Assembly: GCF_013387495.1 (NCBI RefSeq)
Contig: NZ_JABZEE010000038.1
Coordinates: 62,001 to 126,000 of the forward strand
Direction: 5' to 3'
Length of the DNA stretch: 64,000 nucleotides
Source of the DNA: Streptomyces sp. PKU-EA00015
GTDB taxonomy: Bacteria; Actinomycetota; Actinomycetes; Streptomycetales; Streptomycetaceae
Position 1 is the stretch's first letter. Each line of letters opens with the position of its first letter. Made by a program: the position numbers and the translations under genes. The notes beneath the pieces were generated by a model. It was given only the letters and a program-made list of their open reading frames with translations. It was not told where the DNA came from and made no database searches. Of this stretch, positions 8,164-15,477 are shown piece after piece.

Positions 8164-10038
8164 TCATCGCCCGCTCCTGCTGCCGCGCTGCCCGCTACGC
8201 CTGCCGACGCGCACGCGGGCACCTTCGGAGTCGGGGCGGTGGCGGGAGACGGCACCCGGCCCGCGGGCGGCACGGGCGGCACGGGCGGCACGGGCGGCAC
8301 GGGCGGCACGGGCGGCACGGGCGGCACGGGCGGCACGGGCGGCACGGGCGGCACGGGCGGCACGGGCGGCACGGGCGGCACGGGCGGCACGGGCGGCACG
8401 GGCGGCACGGGCGGCACGGGCGGCACGGGCGGCACGGGCGGCACGGGCGGCACGGGCGGCACGGGCGGCACGGGCGGCACGGGCGGCACGGGCGGCACGG
8501 GCGGCACGGGCGGCACGGGCGGCACGGGCGGCACGGGCGGCACGGGCGGCACGGGCGGCACGGGCGGCACGGGCGGCACGGGCGGCACGGGCGGCACGGG
8601 CGGCACGGGCGGCACGGGCGGCACGGGCGGCACGGGCGGCACGGGCGGCACGGGCGGCACGGGCGGCACGGGCGGCACGGGCGGCACGGGCGGCACGGGC
8701 GGCACGGGCGGCACGGGCGGCACGGGCGGCAGAACGAACCTGGGCGCGGCGCCGACGGTGACGGGGCCGCTCGAGGCCGGCGGACGCCGCCCCCGTCGGG
8801 CGATCGGCCGATGACTGCTCGTCGCAGACGTCACGCCGATCACCGCCTGGACGGTCTCCCTCTGCTCCGGCGATGGCCGCCGGAGCACCGCTCTGCGTCG
8901 GCCAGTCCTGTTCCTGACGCAAACAGTGCCGCAACGTCTCGGGGTCGAGACCCTCGTTGCAGGCCTGGTGGAGCAGGCGTGCGAAGACGTACTCGGGGTC
9001 TGCGCGGAGCGCGAGGCCGAGGGCGACCCTGGCCGCTGGCTCGTCGCCGAGGGACCACGCCACCCACCCGGCGAGAGTCAGAGGCGCGGCGGCATGGCTG
9101 TCGTAGCTGCCGACGCACCGCCGGGACAGAGCGCGCCACAGCCGAAGCGCGGGAGCGGCGTCGGGGCCCTCCATCCACTGAGCCGCGCGGTCCCGGGTCC
9201 GGCGGTCCTGAAGGCCGAGGATGAGCTCGGCCGCCTCCTGGTGGGAGACGAGCCTGTCGTCCACCACGTCAGCCTCGCCCGAGGCGGCAGCCTGCGGTGT
9301 CCGGGGAGTCTGTGCCAGCCGGTCCAGCACGCGCCGGGCCAGCTCCAGGGTGTCCGCCGCCAGGCCCCGCCGTCCCCGCTCGTCCAGAATCCGGGGCACG
9401 AGGGCTGTGCCGGCCTGGTCGAGGGCCCGCTGCTGCTCCGCTGCCTCCCCGTCGGTCCAGGGCATCAGCCGAGCCTCCATCTCGCGCAGACTGCCCCGCA
9501 CTTGGATGCCTGCGTAAGCGGCGGCCGCGGCCATCACCGAGGTGCCGGGGAGTGCGAGCGGTGTCCCGTCGGGCGGGCAACAGCGCGCGTCGGGACAGCA
9601 ATAGGACCAGAAGCGGCCGTCGGAGATGCACAGCGCCTCGTACACGGGCACGTCGAGTGCCCCGCAGGCGGTGCGCAGCCGATGGGCGAGCGGGCGGAGC
9701 CGCTCCATCACCCGCAGTCCGCTCTCGTCGTGGGCCGGTTCCTGGCAGAGGAAGACGACGATCCCGTCGGGGCGGGGCCCGCGGCGCTCGCTGCCATGGA
9801 TCAGACATTCGGCGAGCTGCTGCGCCACCGGCTCCCATTCGCGGGCCGAGGGGGGAATGCCGAGCCTGAGCCGGCCGCCGAACCGTCCCCGCCCTCCGTG
9901 CAGGGCGACCAGCACGATCGAGTCACTCGGGTGGAAGCCCATCATGTACGGGAGGGCATCGGCCAGTTCGGCCGGGCTGCGCAGGGTGATCTGCTGGTGG
10001 TCGGCGGATCCGGCGGCGAAGTCGTGGTGCTTGTTCAT
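8164..10038 (-). CDS. DUF4192 family protein with an Ala/Arg repeat tail
   Basis: 624 residues, function unknown. The first ~410 residues are a normal DUF4192 protein: ITLRSPAELADALPYMMGFHPSDSIVLVAL at the start (the MGFxPxxS motif), a cysteine-rich CCPDARCCPP segment, and a helical C-terminal part (LTLAGWVAWSLGDEPAARVALGLALRADP, tetratricopeptide-like, with codon use normal for the region). Residues ~438-590 are then 51 perfect repeats of three residues (Ala, Arg, Ala), encoded by the 9-bp tandem repeat, followed by an Arg-rich tail. Because the unit is nine bases, copy-number change cannot shift the frame. The ATG at 10038 has only a weak site. The gene diverges from recQ across a 24-bp palindrome. 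The basic tail could bind nucleic acid; that is inference. Confidence 0.82.
   Translation of the reverse strand: MNKHHDFAAGSADHQQITLRSPAELADALPYMMGFHPSDSIVLVALHGGRGRFGGRLRLGIPPSAREWEPVAQQLAECLIHGSERRGPRPDGIVVFLCQEPAHDESGLRVMERLRPLAHRLRTACGALDVPVYEALCISDGRFWSYCCPDARCCPPDGTPLALPGTSVMAAAAAYAGIQVRGSLREMEARLMPWTDGEAAEQQRALDQAGTALVPRILDERGRRGLAADTLELARRVLDRLAQTPRTPQAAASGEADVVDDRLVSHQEAAELILGLQDRRTRDRAAQWMEGPDAAPALRLWRALSRRCVGSYDSHAAAPLTLAGWVAWSLGDEPAARVALGLALRADPEYVFARLLHQACNEGLDPETLRHCLRQEQDWPTQSGAPAAIAGAEGDRPGGDRRDVCDEQSSADRPTGAASAGLERPRHRRRRAQVRSAARAARAARAARAARAARAARAARAARAARAARAARAARAARAARAARAARAARAARAARAARAARAARAARAARAARAARAARAARAARAARAARAARAARAARAARAARAARAARAARAARAARAARAARAARAARAARAARAARAARAARAARGPGAVSRHRPDSEGARVRVGRRSGQRGSRSGR
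8269..8727. repeat. Minisatellite: 51 perfect copies of GGCACGGGC
   Basis: A 9-bp unit, GGCACGGGC on the plus strand, repeats without a single mismatch from 8269 to 8727 (459 bases; 51 copies), flanked by CCGCGGGC on the left and a partial GGC then AGAACG on the right. All six frames stay open through it: plus-strand frames read Gly-Thr-Gly, Arg-His-Gly or Ala-Arg-Ala types, minus-strand frames read Ala-Arg-Ala or Pro-Val-Pro types. The DUF4192 frame (Ala-Arg-Ala, minus) is taken as the coding one. Perfect identity implies recent expansion or ongoing slippage/recombination, and the true copy number may differ from the assembled one. Confidence 0.98.
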
Positions 10039-10076
10039 GGCAGGAAGGTCTCGCGGACGGGCTACCGGCCGCGACC

Positions 10077-10100
10077 CCTGTGGATAACGTTATCCACAGG
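10077..10100. promoter_or_regulatory. 24-bp perfect palindrome made of two inverted DnaA-type boxes
   Basis: Arm CCTGTGGATAAC (10077-10088) is followed directly by its reverse complement (10089-10100). Each arm contains TGTGGATAA / TTATCCACA, the exact 9-mer DnaA box of E. coli type, in inverted orientation with a 2-bp CG between them. It lies in the 111-bp divergent region between the DUF4192 gene and recQ, 39 bases from one start and 50 from the other, where a dimeric regulator or DnaA would control both. Confidence 0.8.
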
Positions 10101-10149
10101 ATGCCGGGCTCGTTCGCGCTTTGTCGGTGCCATCGGGTTGCATGGGGGC

Positions 10150-12321
10150 ATGACCAACGCAGACCGTGCGGAGCTCAGGGCCGCCGCCGATGCCGTACTC
10201 GCACGACTCGTCAGTGACCCCTCGGGCTCCGCTCGCCTGCGCGAGGACCAGTGGCGGGCGATCGAGGCGCTCGTTGCCGACAAGCGCCGGGCCCTGGTCG
10301 TCCAGCGCACCGGCTGGGGCAAGTCCGCGGTCTACTTCGTCGCCACGTCACTGCTGAGGGCGGCCGGGAGCGGACCCACCGTGATCGTCTCACCGCTGCT
10401 GGCGCTCATGCGCAACCAGGTCGAGGCCGCGGCCCGGGCAGGCATCCGGGCCCGCACGATCAATTCCTCCAACACGGAGGAGTGGGAGTCCGTCCAGGCC
10501 GAGATCGCGGCGGGCGAGGTGGACGTGCTGCTGGTGAGTCCTGAGCGGCTGAACAATCCGGACTTCCGTGATCAGGTCCTGCCCCGGCTCGCGGCGGCGA
10601 CCGGTCTGCTGGTGGTGGACGAGGCGCACTGCATCTCCGACTGGGGCCACGACTTCCGGCCGGACTACCGCCGCCTGCGCACGATGCTCGCGGACCTGCC
10701 GACGGGCGTTCCGGTGCTCGCGACGACCGCCACGGCCAATGCCCGCGTGACGGCGGACGTCGCCGAGCAGTTGGGCACCGGCGCGGGCACGGACGCTCTG
10801 GTGCTGCGGGGCCCTCTCGACCGGGAGAGCCTCAGCCTGAGCGTGCTGCAGCTTCCTGACGCCGCCCACCGTCTCGGCTGGCTCGCCGATCACCTCGGTG
10901 AGCTGCCAGGATCCGGGATCATCTACACGCTGACGGTGGCGGCGGCCGAGGAAGTGACGGCGTATCTGCGCCAGTGCGGTCACACGGTGGCCTCCTACAC
11001 CGGCCGCACGGAGAACGCCGATCGCCAGCAGGCCGAGGACGACCTCCTCACCAACCGCGTGAAGGCGCTCGTCGCGACGTCGGCGCTGGGTATGGGCTTC
11101 GACAAGCCCGACCTCGGGTTCGTCGTGCACCTGGGTTCCCCCTCCTCCCCCATCGCCTACTACCAGCAGGTGGGCCGGGCAGGCCGGGGGGTGGACCACG
11201 CAGAGGTGCTGCTGCTGCCCGGCAAGGAGGACGAGGCGATCTGGCAGTACTTCGCCTCGGTCGCGTTCCCGCCCGAGGAGCTGGTGCGGCGCACGCTGGA
11301 TGTGCTCGCCCGGGCCGACCGGCCGCTCTCGCTGCCCGCCCTGGAACCGCTGGTCGAGCTCCGGCGCACGCGGCTGGAGACGATGCTGAAGGTGCTGGAC
11401 GTGGACGGTGCCGTGCGCCGGGTCAAGGGCGGTTGGACGACGACCGGTCAGCCGTGGTCCTACGATGCGGAGAGGTACGCCTGGGTGGCCCGGCAGCGTG
11501 AGGCCGAGCAGCAGGCGATGCGGGACTACGTCCGTTCCACCGGCTGCCGGATGGAGTTCCTGAGGACGACGTTGGACGACGAGGAAGCCTCGCGGTGCGG
11601 CCGCTGCGACAACTGCTCCGGCGCGCGGTTCAGCGACAAGGTGTCCGCGGCGGCGCTGGACACGGCGCGCGGGGAGCTGGGCCGGCCCGGCGTCGATCTG
11701 GAGCCGCGGAAGATGTGGCCCACGGGTCTGGCGGCTGTGGGCGTGAGCCTCAAGGGCCGTATCCCCGAAGGCGAACAGGCCTTCACGGGACGGGCGCTCG
11801 GGCGCCTCTCGGACATCGGCTGGGGCAATCGCCTGCGTCCCATGGTCTCGCCCCAGGCGCTGGACTCTCCGGTCCCCGACGACATGGTGGGCGCGGTGGT
11901 GACCGTGCTCGCCGACTGGTCCAAGGGGCCGGCCGGCTGGGCTTCCGGTGCCGACGACGCGCCTGCGCGGCCGGCGGGTGTCGTGACCGTCGCCTCCCGT
12001 TCACGACCCAGGCTGATCGGCTCGCTCGGCAGCCGCATCGCCGAGGTCGGGCGGATGCCCCTGCTCGGTTCCGTCGAGTACGCGCCGGAAGCTCTGGAGT
12101 CGCGCTTCTCCCGCACGAACAGTGCCCAGAGGGTCCGCGCCCTGCATGAGGCGTTCGTGGTGCCACCGGAGCTCGCGCAGGCCGTGTCAGGCGTCGACGG
12201 CCCCGTGCTGCTGATCGACGACTACTCGGACAGCGGCTGGACTCTGGCGGTGGCCACGCGGCTGCTGCGCCGTGCGGGAGCAAAGGGTGTGTTTCCGCTG
12301 GTCCTTGCCGTTCAGTCCTGA
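10150..12321 (+). CDS. recQ: RecQ-family ATP-dependent DNA helicase with C-terminal phosphoribosyltransferase-like domain
   Basis: 723 residues. Superfamily-2 helicase core: TGWGKS (Walker A, about 54-59), DEAH followed by CISDWGHDFRPDYRRLR (157-175, the RecQ-specific aromatic-rich loop), ATTATAN, then the second RecA fold with ALGMGFDKPDL and the QVGRAGR motif VI. A RecQ zinc-binding segment carries CRMEF...CGRCDNC (about 460-485). The last ~200 residues are not the usual HRDC domain; they end in GPVLLIDDYSDSGWT, the acid-acid PRPP-loop pattern of type I phosphoribosyltransferases. The role of that domain is unknown; it may bind a nucleotide ligand. ATG at 10150 is chosen just after the divergent promoter region; longer frames run back through the DUF4192 gene. 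Confidence 0.92.
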   Translation: MTNADRAELRAAADAVLARLVSDPSGSARLREDQWRAIEALVADKRRALVVQRTGWGKSAVYFVATSLLRAAGSGPTVIVSPLLALMRNQVEAAARAGIRARTINSSNTEEWESVQAEIAAGEVDVLLVSPERLNNPDFRDQVLPRLAAATGLLVVDEAHCISDWGHDFRPDYRRLRTMLADLPTGVPVLATTATANARVTADVAEQLGTGAGTDALVLRGPLDRESLSLSVLQLPDAAHRLGWLADHLGELPGSGIIYTLTVAAAEEVTAYLRQCGHTVASYTGRTENADRQQAEDDLLTNRVKALVATSALGMGFDKPDLGFVVHLGSPSSPIAYYQQVGRAGRGVDHAEVLLLPGKEDEAIWQYFASVAFPPEELVRRTLDVLARADRPLSLPALEPLVELRRTRLETMLKVLDVDGAVRRVKGGWTTTGQPWSYDAERYAWVARQREAEQQAMRDYVRSTGCRMEFLRTTLDDEEASRCGRCDNCSGARFSDKVSAAALDTARGELGRPGVDLEPRKMWPTGLAAVGVSLKGRIPEGEQAFTGRALGRLSDIGWGNRLRPMVSPQALDSPVPDDMVGAVVTVLADWSKGPAGWASGADDAPARPAGVVTVASRSRPRLIGSLGSRIAEVGRMPLLGSVEYAPEALESRFSRTNSAQRVRALHEAFVVPPELAQAVSGVDGPVLLIDDYSDSGWTLAVATRLLRRAGAKGVFPLVLAVQS

Positions 12322-12367
12322 CGAGGCCGGGGCAGGGGCGCGTGGAAGTCAGGAAGAAGGGAAGGAT

Positions 12368-12478
12368 ATGAGCCTCATACCCGTCGATTCCCGTCGGTCA
12401 CGCCAAATTGCTCGTTGCCGCATCCTCACGCGCCAGGAAGAATTGAACTGCTCCCCGCGCAGGCCTGTTCGGCTCTGA
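12368..12478 (+). CDS. Possible 36-residue small protein
   Basis: ATG preceded by a strongly purine-rich stretch (AGGAAGAAGGGAAGGAT), encoding a basic peptide that begins MSLIPVDSRRSRQ and contains two cysteines and many Arg. It lies 46 bases after the recQ stop and 68 bases before the next gene, so it could be a small protein of the recQ transcript or a leader for the downstream gene. No family recognised; the good ribosome binding site is the main evidence. Confidence 0.35.
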   Translation: MSLIPVDSRRSRQIARCRILTRQEELNCSPRRPVRL

Positions 12479-12546
12479 GGGCCCTGTTGCGGTGCGCCCT
12501 CACCCGACCCTGCCCGCACTGTGGGCGCGTATGCGAAGGGAGGACC

Positions 12547-13176
12547 GTGACCTTCGGATTCGCTTCGTCCGCAGCCACCTCGATCACCGCTTCGGCCACC
12601 TCGGCCAGCCGCCTCGCGCGGCTGCTGGAGCCCGCCGAGTGGGCGGCGGCAGGAATCCCGCTGCTGCGCAATCCGCGTGAAGTGGTCAGCGGGCTGCATG
12701 CCCGGCACCGCCCGGCGCCTGCGACCGCTGTCGTCGCCGTGCTCGATCACGAGGAGCGGCTGGCCGCGAGCGCGTCGTTCTCCCGGTGTTCGGTTCCGGT
12801 GGACGGCTGGGAGTTCCGCAATGCGCTGCTCGCCCATCTGCGTCGGGTCATCCCGCACGACCTGCGCCGCCGCACCCCGGTGCGCACCGCCGTCCTGCTC
12901 TACTGCCGTGAGGGCGACGAGCGCTGGACCGAGGAGGACGGGGCATGGATGTGGGGGCTGCGTGACGCCTGCACGCTGCACGGGCTGCGCTGCGGCGCGT
13001 ACATCACTCTGACGCGCGGCGGCTGGCAGGTGCTGGGCGAAGGACGTGGCGGCCGACAGCCCAACTCGACTTCGACGCCGGGCCGTCTGACCGATGCCGG
13101 GGTCGAGGCCGACCCCGTTCCGCTGCGCACGGCCGGCGGAGCAGTGGACGCGCTGCGGCGCACCGCTGCCCGCTGA
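12547..13176 (+). CDS. Conserved hypothetical protein
   Basis: 209 residues, GTG at 12547 with GGGAGG three bases upstream; codon use is normal for the region (GC-rich third positions). The protein starts with a Ser/Thr/Ala-rich segment, then a compact alpha/beta part: TAVVAVLDHEERLAASASFSR, a DLRRRTPVRTAVLLYCREG strand-helix, WTEEDGAWMWGLRDACTLHGLRC, and GAYITLTRGGWQVLGE near residue 160. No catalytic motif was recognised. It follows recQ on the same strand and ends at a hairpin terminator facing a convergent gene. I do not recognise a named family; it resembles an actinobacterial conserved protein of unknown role. Confidence 0.75.
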   Translation: MTFGFASSAATSITASATSASRLARLLEPAEWAAAGIPLLRNPREVVSGLHARHRPAPATAVVAVLDHEERLAASASFSRCSVPVDGWEFRNALLAHLRRVIPHDLRRRTPVRTAVLLYCREGDERWTEEDGAWMWGLRDACTLHGLRCGAYITLTRGGWQVLGEGRGGRQPNSTSTPGRLTDAGVEADPVPLRTAGGAVDALRRTAAR

Positions 13177-13188
13177 CCGGGTCATCCA

Positions 13189-13215
13189 CCGGCTGCCCGT
13201 GGTCAGGGCAGCCGG
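13189..13215. terminator. Hairpin terminator between convergent hypothetical genes
   Basis: CCGGCTGCCC (13189-13198) pairs perfectly with 13206-13215 around a seven-base loop; a further small stem (CGGACC, TTC, GGTCCG; 13224-13238) follows. Both sit between convergent stop codons. Confidence 0.8.
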
Positions 13216-13254
13216 GTCACGACCGGACCTTCGGTCCGCGACCGCTGAGCGGTG

Positions 13255-13872
13255 TCAAACGCCTGCGCCGAGGGCGCTGTTGATCCTCTTCGGGTCACCG
13301 CACACGATCAGGAGTGCGGAGGCCTTGGCCATGGCCGCGGGCAGCGCCCGGGCGGCGGAGTCGTCGCCCCCGTTCACCGCGACGACCACGACGGGGCGGG
13401 CGGATGCCCGGTCCACGGAGGCCGCGGCCGCGTAGAACACGTCGTCACGGGCGTCGTGCTGGGCCCAGTAGGCGGGCTCGCCGAAGGACAGCTCGTGAGC
13501 CGCCCATGGGTGCAGGTCGCCCGTGGTGAGGACCAGGATGTCGCCGGGCACACGGCCGGAGTCGAGCAGCAGGTCGACCGCCTCGCCGGCTGCGTCCAGG
13601 GCGCCGTCCGCCGGAGCGGGGATGAGCTGGATCTGCGGTCCGGAACGATTCTCCTTCCGGGGCGGCTGGGGCTCCCCCGCAGCCGCCGACGGGCGCTGGG
13701 CGGGGGGCGCGGGCCTGGCCGGACCAGGTCCCGGGTGTCCGGGACGCGGCGAGGCCGCGGAACGCGGACCGGGTACGGGACGAGGGGTCGGCGCGGGGCG
13801 GCCTGCGGCCGGTGTCACGCGGGGACCCTGGGCGCTCTCGTGAATCTGAGGCTCCTCGGGAATGAGAGGCAT
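13255..13872 (-). CDS. Stand-alone protein resembling a UvrD/Rep C-terminal helicase subdomain
   Basis: 205 residues. The first ~85 are Pro/Arg-rich and probably disordered. The rest (GEAVDLLLDSGRVPGDILVLTTG..., ...EPAYWAQHDARDDVFYAAAASVDRA..., PVVVVAVNG, ...MAKASALLIVCGDP) follows the order of motifs in the second RecA-like subdomain of UvrD-type helicases, where PVVVLAVNG and a final ARTLLIVCGDP carry motifs V-VI. Here the usual catalytic Arg region reads MAKASALLIV, and no ATP-binding first domain is present. It may therefore be a non-helicase descendant. It lies downstream of rnhB on the same strand with an 82-base gap. ATG at 13872 (MPLIPEEPQ) is preferred; upstream starts also lack a ribosome binding site. 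Confidence 0.65.
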   Translation of the reverse strand: MPLIPEEPQIHESAQGPRVTPAAGRPAPTPRPVPGPRSAASPRPGHPGPGPARPAPPAQRPSAAAGEPQPPRKENRSGPQIQLIPAPADGALDAAGEAVDLLLDSGRVPGDILVLTTGDLHPWAAHELSFGEPAYWAQHDARDDVFYAAAASVDRASARPVVVVAVNGGDDSAARALPAAMAKASALLIVCGDPKRINSALGAGV

Positions 13873-13954
13873 GGGTGGATGTCTATCAAATGCCGGTGTC
13901 GACGGCATCGGCGGGTGGGCACAAAAGTGCGACCCGGATGTTGGCAGGGCGGGG

Positions 13955-14656
13955 TCAGAAGTCGAAGCCGAGCTGGCCCCCGTCTTCCAGTGCGGCCGCA
14001 TCCGGGGAGAGACGGACCTTTTTGAGGTGCCGCCACTTGGGCAGCGCGTCCAGGTAGGCCCAGGAGAGCCGGTGGTACGGGGTGGGCCCCAGCTCCCTCA
14101 GAGCCGCCTTGTGCACGGGCGAGGGATATCCGGCGTTCTCGGCGAAGCCGAAAACGGCGAACTGCTCCTGCAGTGCAGCCATCATGGCGTCCCTGCGCAC
14201 CTTGGCTATCACCGATGCCGCGGCCACGGAGACGCACGACTGATCACCCTTGATCACCGTACGCACTCGCCAGGGCACTCCCAGGTAGTCGTGCTTGCCG
14301 TCGAGGATGACGGCGTCGGGGCGCACCGGCAGACCGTCGAGAGCCCGGACCGCGGCGAGCCGCAGAGCAGCGGTCATCCCGAGGTCGTCGATCTCCTCCG
14401 GCGACGCATGGCCGAGAGCGTGGGCCGTGACCCAGGACTCCAGCTCGCCCGCCAGCTGCGTGCGGCGCTTCGGGGTGATGAGCTTGGAGTCGGTCAGCCC
14501 GGCGGGCGGTCTGCGCAGTCCGGTGATCGCCGCACAGACGGTCACCGGCCCTGCCCATGCCCCACGGCCGACCTCGTCGATGCCGGCGACGATCTTGGCG
14601 CCTGTGGTCGCCCGGATCGAGCGCTCGACTGAGTGAGTAGGTGGTTCGTACGGCAT
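13955..14656 (-). CDS. rnhB: Ribonuclease HII
   Basis: Cytoplasmic endonuclease that removes RNA from RNA-DNA hybrids and single ribonucleotides. 233 residues, normal length. Type 2 RNase H motifs: GIDEVGRGAWAGP (residues 25-37, with the DE catalytic acids and the RG of the GRG ribonucleotide-sensing loop), LTDSKLI, AVILDGKHDYL (third Asp), and VAAASVIAKVRRDAMM with the conserved Ser/Lys/Arg, plus HRLSWAYLDALP near the end. Start ATG at 14656 has a weak upstream site. It is the first gene of a leftward pair with the UvrD-C-like protein; the divergent neighbour region separates it from the TetR gene. Confidence 0.95.
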   Translation of the reverse strand: MPYEPPTHSVERSIRATTGAKIVAGIDEVGRGAWAGPVTVCAAITGLRRPPAGLTDSKLITPKRRTQLAGELESWVTAHALGHASPEEIDDLGMTAALRLAAVRALDGLPVRPDAVILDGKHDYLGVPWRVRTVIKGDQSCVSVAAASVIAKVRRDAMMAALQEQFAVFGFAENAGYPSPVHKAALRELGPTPYHRLSWAYLDALPKWRHLKKVRLSPDAAALEDGGQLGFDF

Positions 14657-14729
14657 GGCGCCAGCAAGGGTACGCCGCCGGAGGGGCCCTGCGACACCCG
14701 GATTCCCGTCGGAGTCTCCGCACCCTTCG

Positions 14730-15356
14730 TCAGCGGGTGGCCGGCCGCAGCAGCGGCACCATGACCTGGTCGATCATCTGGGCGATGTCCTCGTCCGGCC
14801 ATTCGCTCCCGCACACTTTTGAGCGGTACATCAGCAAGCCGGGGATGACGTCGAACACCAGGTCACACGTGGCGTCGGCTCGCACGTCGCCCCGGGCGAC
14901 CCCGCGGCGGACCACCTCCCGGAAGAGGCGGTTGGACGGTTCGACGACGCGGTTCACGATCACTCCGTGGAAGCGTTCGGCGGAAGCGGTGTCGCATTCG
15001 TGAAGCACTGATCGCAGCGCGATGCCCGAGCGGGAGAACATGGCATCCCGAACCCGGCGGCAGAGCTGGTAGAGATCCTCGCGAATACCGCCGTGATCAG
15101 CGGCCTCGTCCAGCGTCGGCAGCCCCGCTTCCAGCGCGTCCGCGACCAGGTCCTCCTTCGACGGCCACCGACGGTAGACGGCAGCCTTGCCGGTCTGGGC
15201 GCCTGCGGCGACGCCTTCCATCGTGAGCCCGCCCCAGCCGACTGTGCTGAGCTGCTCCAGCGCGGCTTCCAGGATCGCTCGTTCCAGCACGAGCCCACGC
15301 CGGCGCAGCGGGACCGGCGGAGCCTGCGCACCAGGGGAGCAGCGCGAAGTTGCCAT
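14730..15356 (-). CDS. TetR family repressor of the adjacent MFS pump
   Basis: 208 residues. The N-terminal helix-turn-helix is typical: LERAILEAALEQLSTVGWGGLTMEGVAAGAQTGKAAVYRRWPSKEDLV (recognition helix GKAAVYRRWPSK, about residues 50-62), followed by a ligand-binding helical domain with a TetR C-terminal type tail (DLVFDVIPGLLMYR). ATG at 15356 with GGAGAG six bases upstream. It diverges from the MFS gene; two 20-bp palindromes of the same sequence type lie between the two starts, so it likely represses both itself and the pump until a substrate binds. Confidence 0.92.
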   Translation of the reverse strand: MATSRCSPGAQAPPVPLRRRGLVLERAILEAALEQLSTVGWGGLTMEGVAAGAQTGKAAVYRRWPSKEDLVADALEAGLPTLDEAADHGGIREDLYQLCRRVRDAMFSRSGIALRSVLHECDTASAERFHGVIVNRVVEPSNRLFREVVRRGVARGDVRADATCDLVFDVIPGLLMYRSKVCGSEWPDEDIAQMIDQVMVPLLRPATR

Positions 15357-15386
15357 GTTTTTCTCTCCGTTGGGGACTGGAGGTCT

Positions 15387-15406
15387 AGTGAACGCTTGCG
15401 TTCACT
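15387..15406. promoter_or_regulatory. TetR operator 1
   Basis: Perfect inverted repeat with 9-bp arms AGTGAACGC and GCGTTCACT around TT, 31 bases upstream of the TetR start. It repeats at 15435. Confidence 0.8.
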
Positions 15407-15434
15407 GACGGGGACTCTCTACGGTTGACGGCAA

Positions 15435-15454
15435 AGTGAACGACTTCGTTCACT
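15435..15454. promoter_or_regulatory. TetR operator 2
   Basis: Second copy of the operator: arms AGTGAACGA and TCGTTCACT around CT. It starts 48 bp after operator 1 and ends 24 bases before the MFS start codon. Confidence 0.8.
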
Positions 15455-15477
15455 AACTCATGTGTGGGGGACTTGAA

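Noticed and set aside
8269..8727. Gly-Thr-Gly or Pro-Val-Pro proteins read through the repeat (PE-PGRS or collagen-like genes)
   Set aside because: All six frames are open only because of the 9-bp repeat; the DUF4192 frame has normal coding sequence upstream and is the likely one.
8269..8727. CRISPR array
   Set aside because: Nine-base units are contiguous without spacers; no cas genes.
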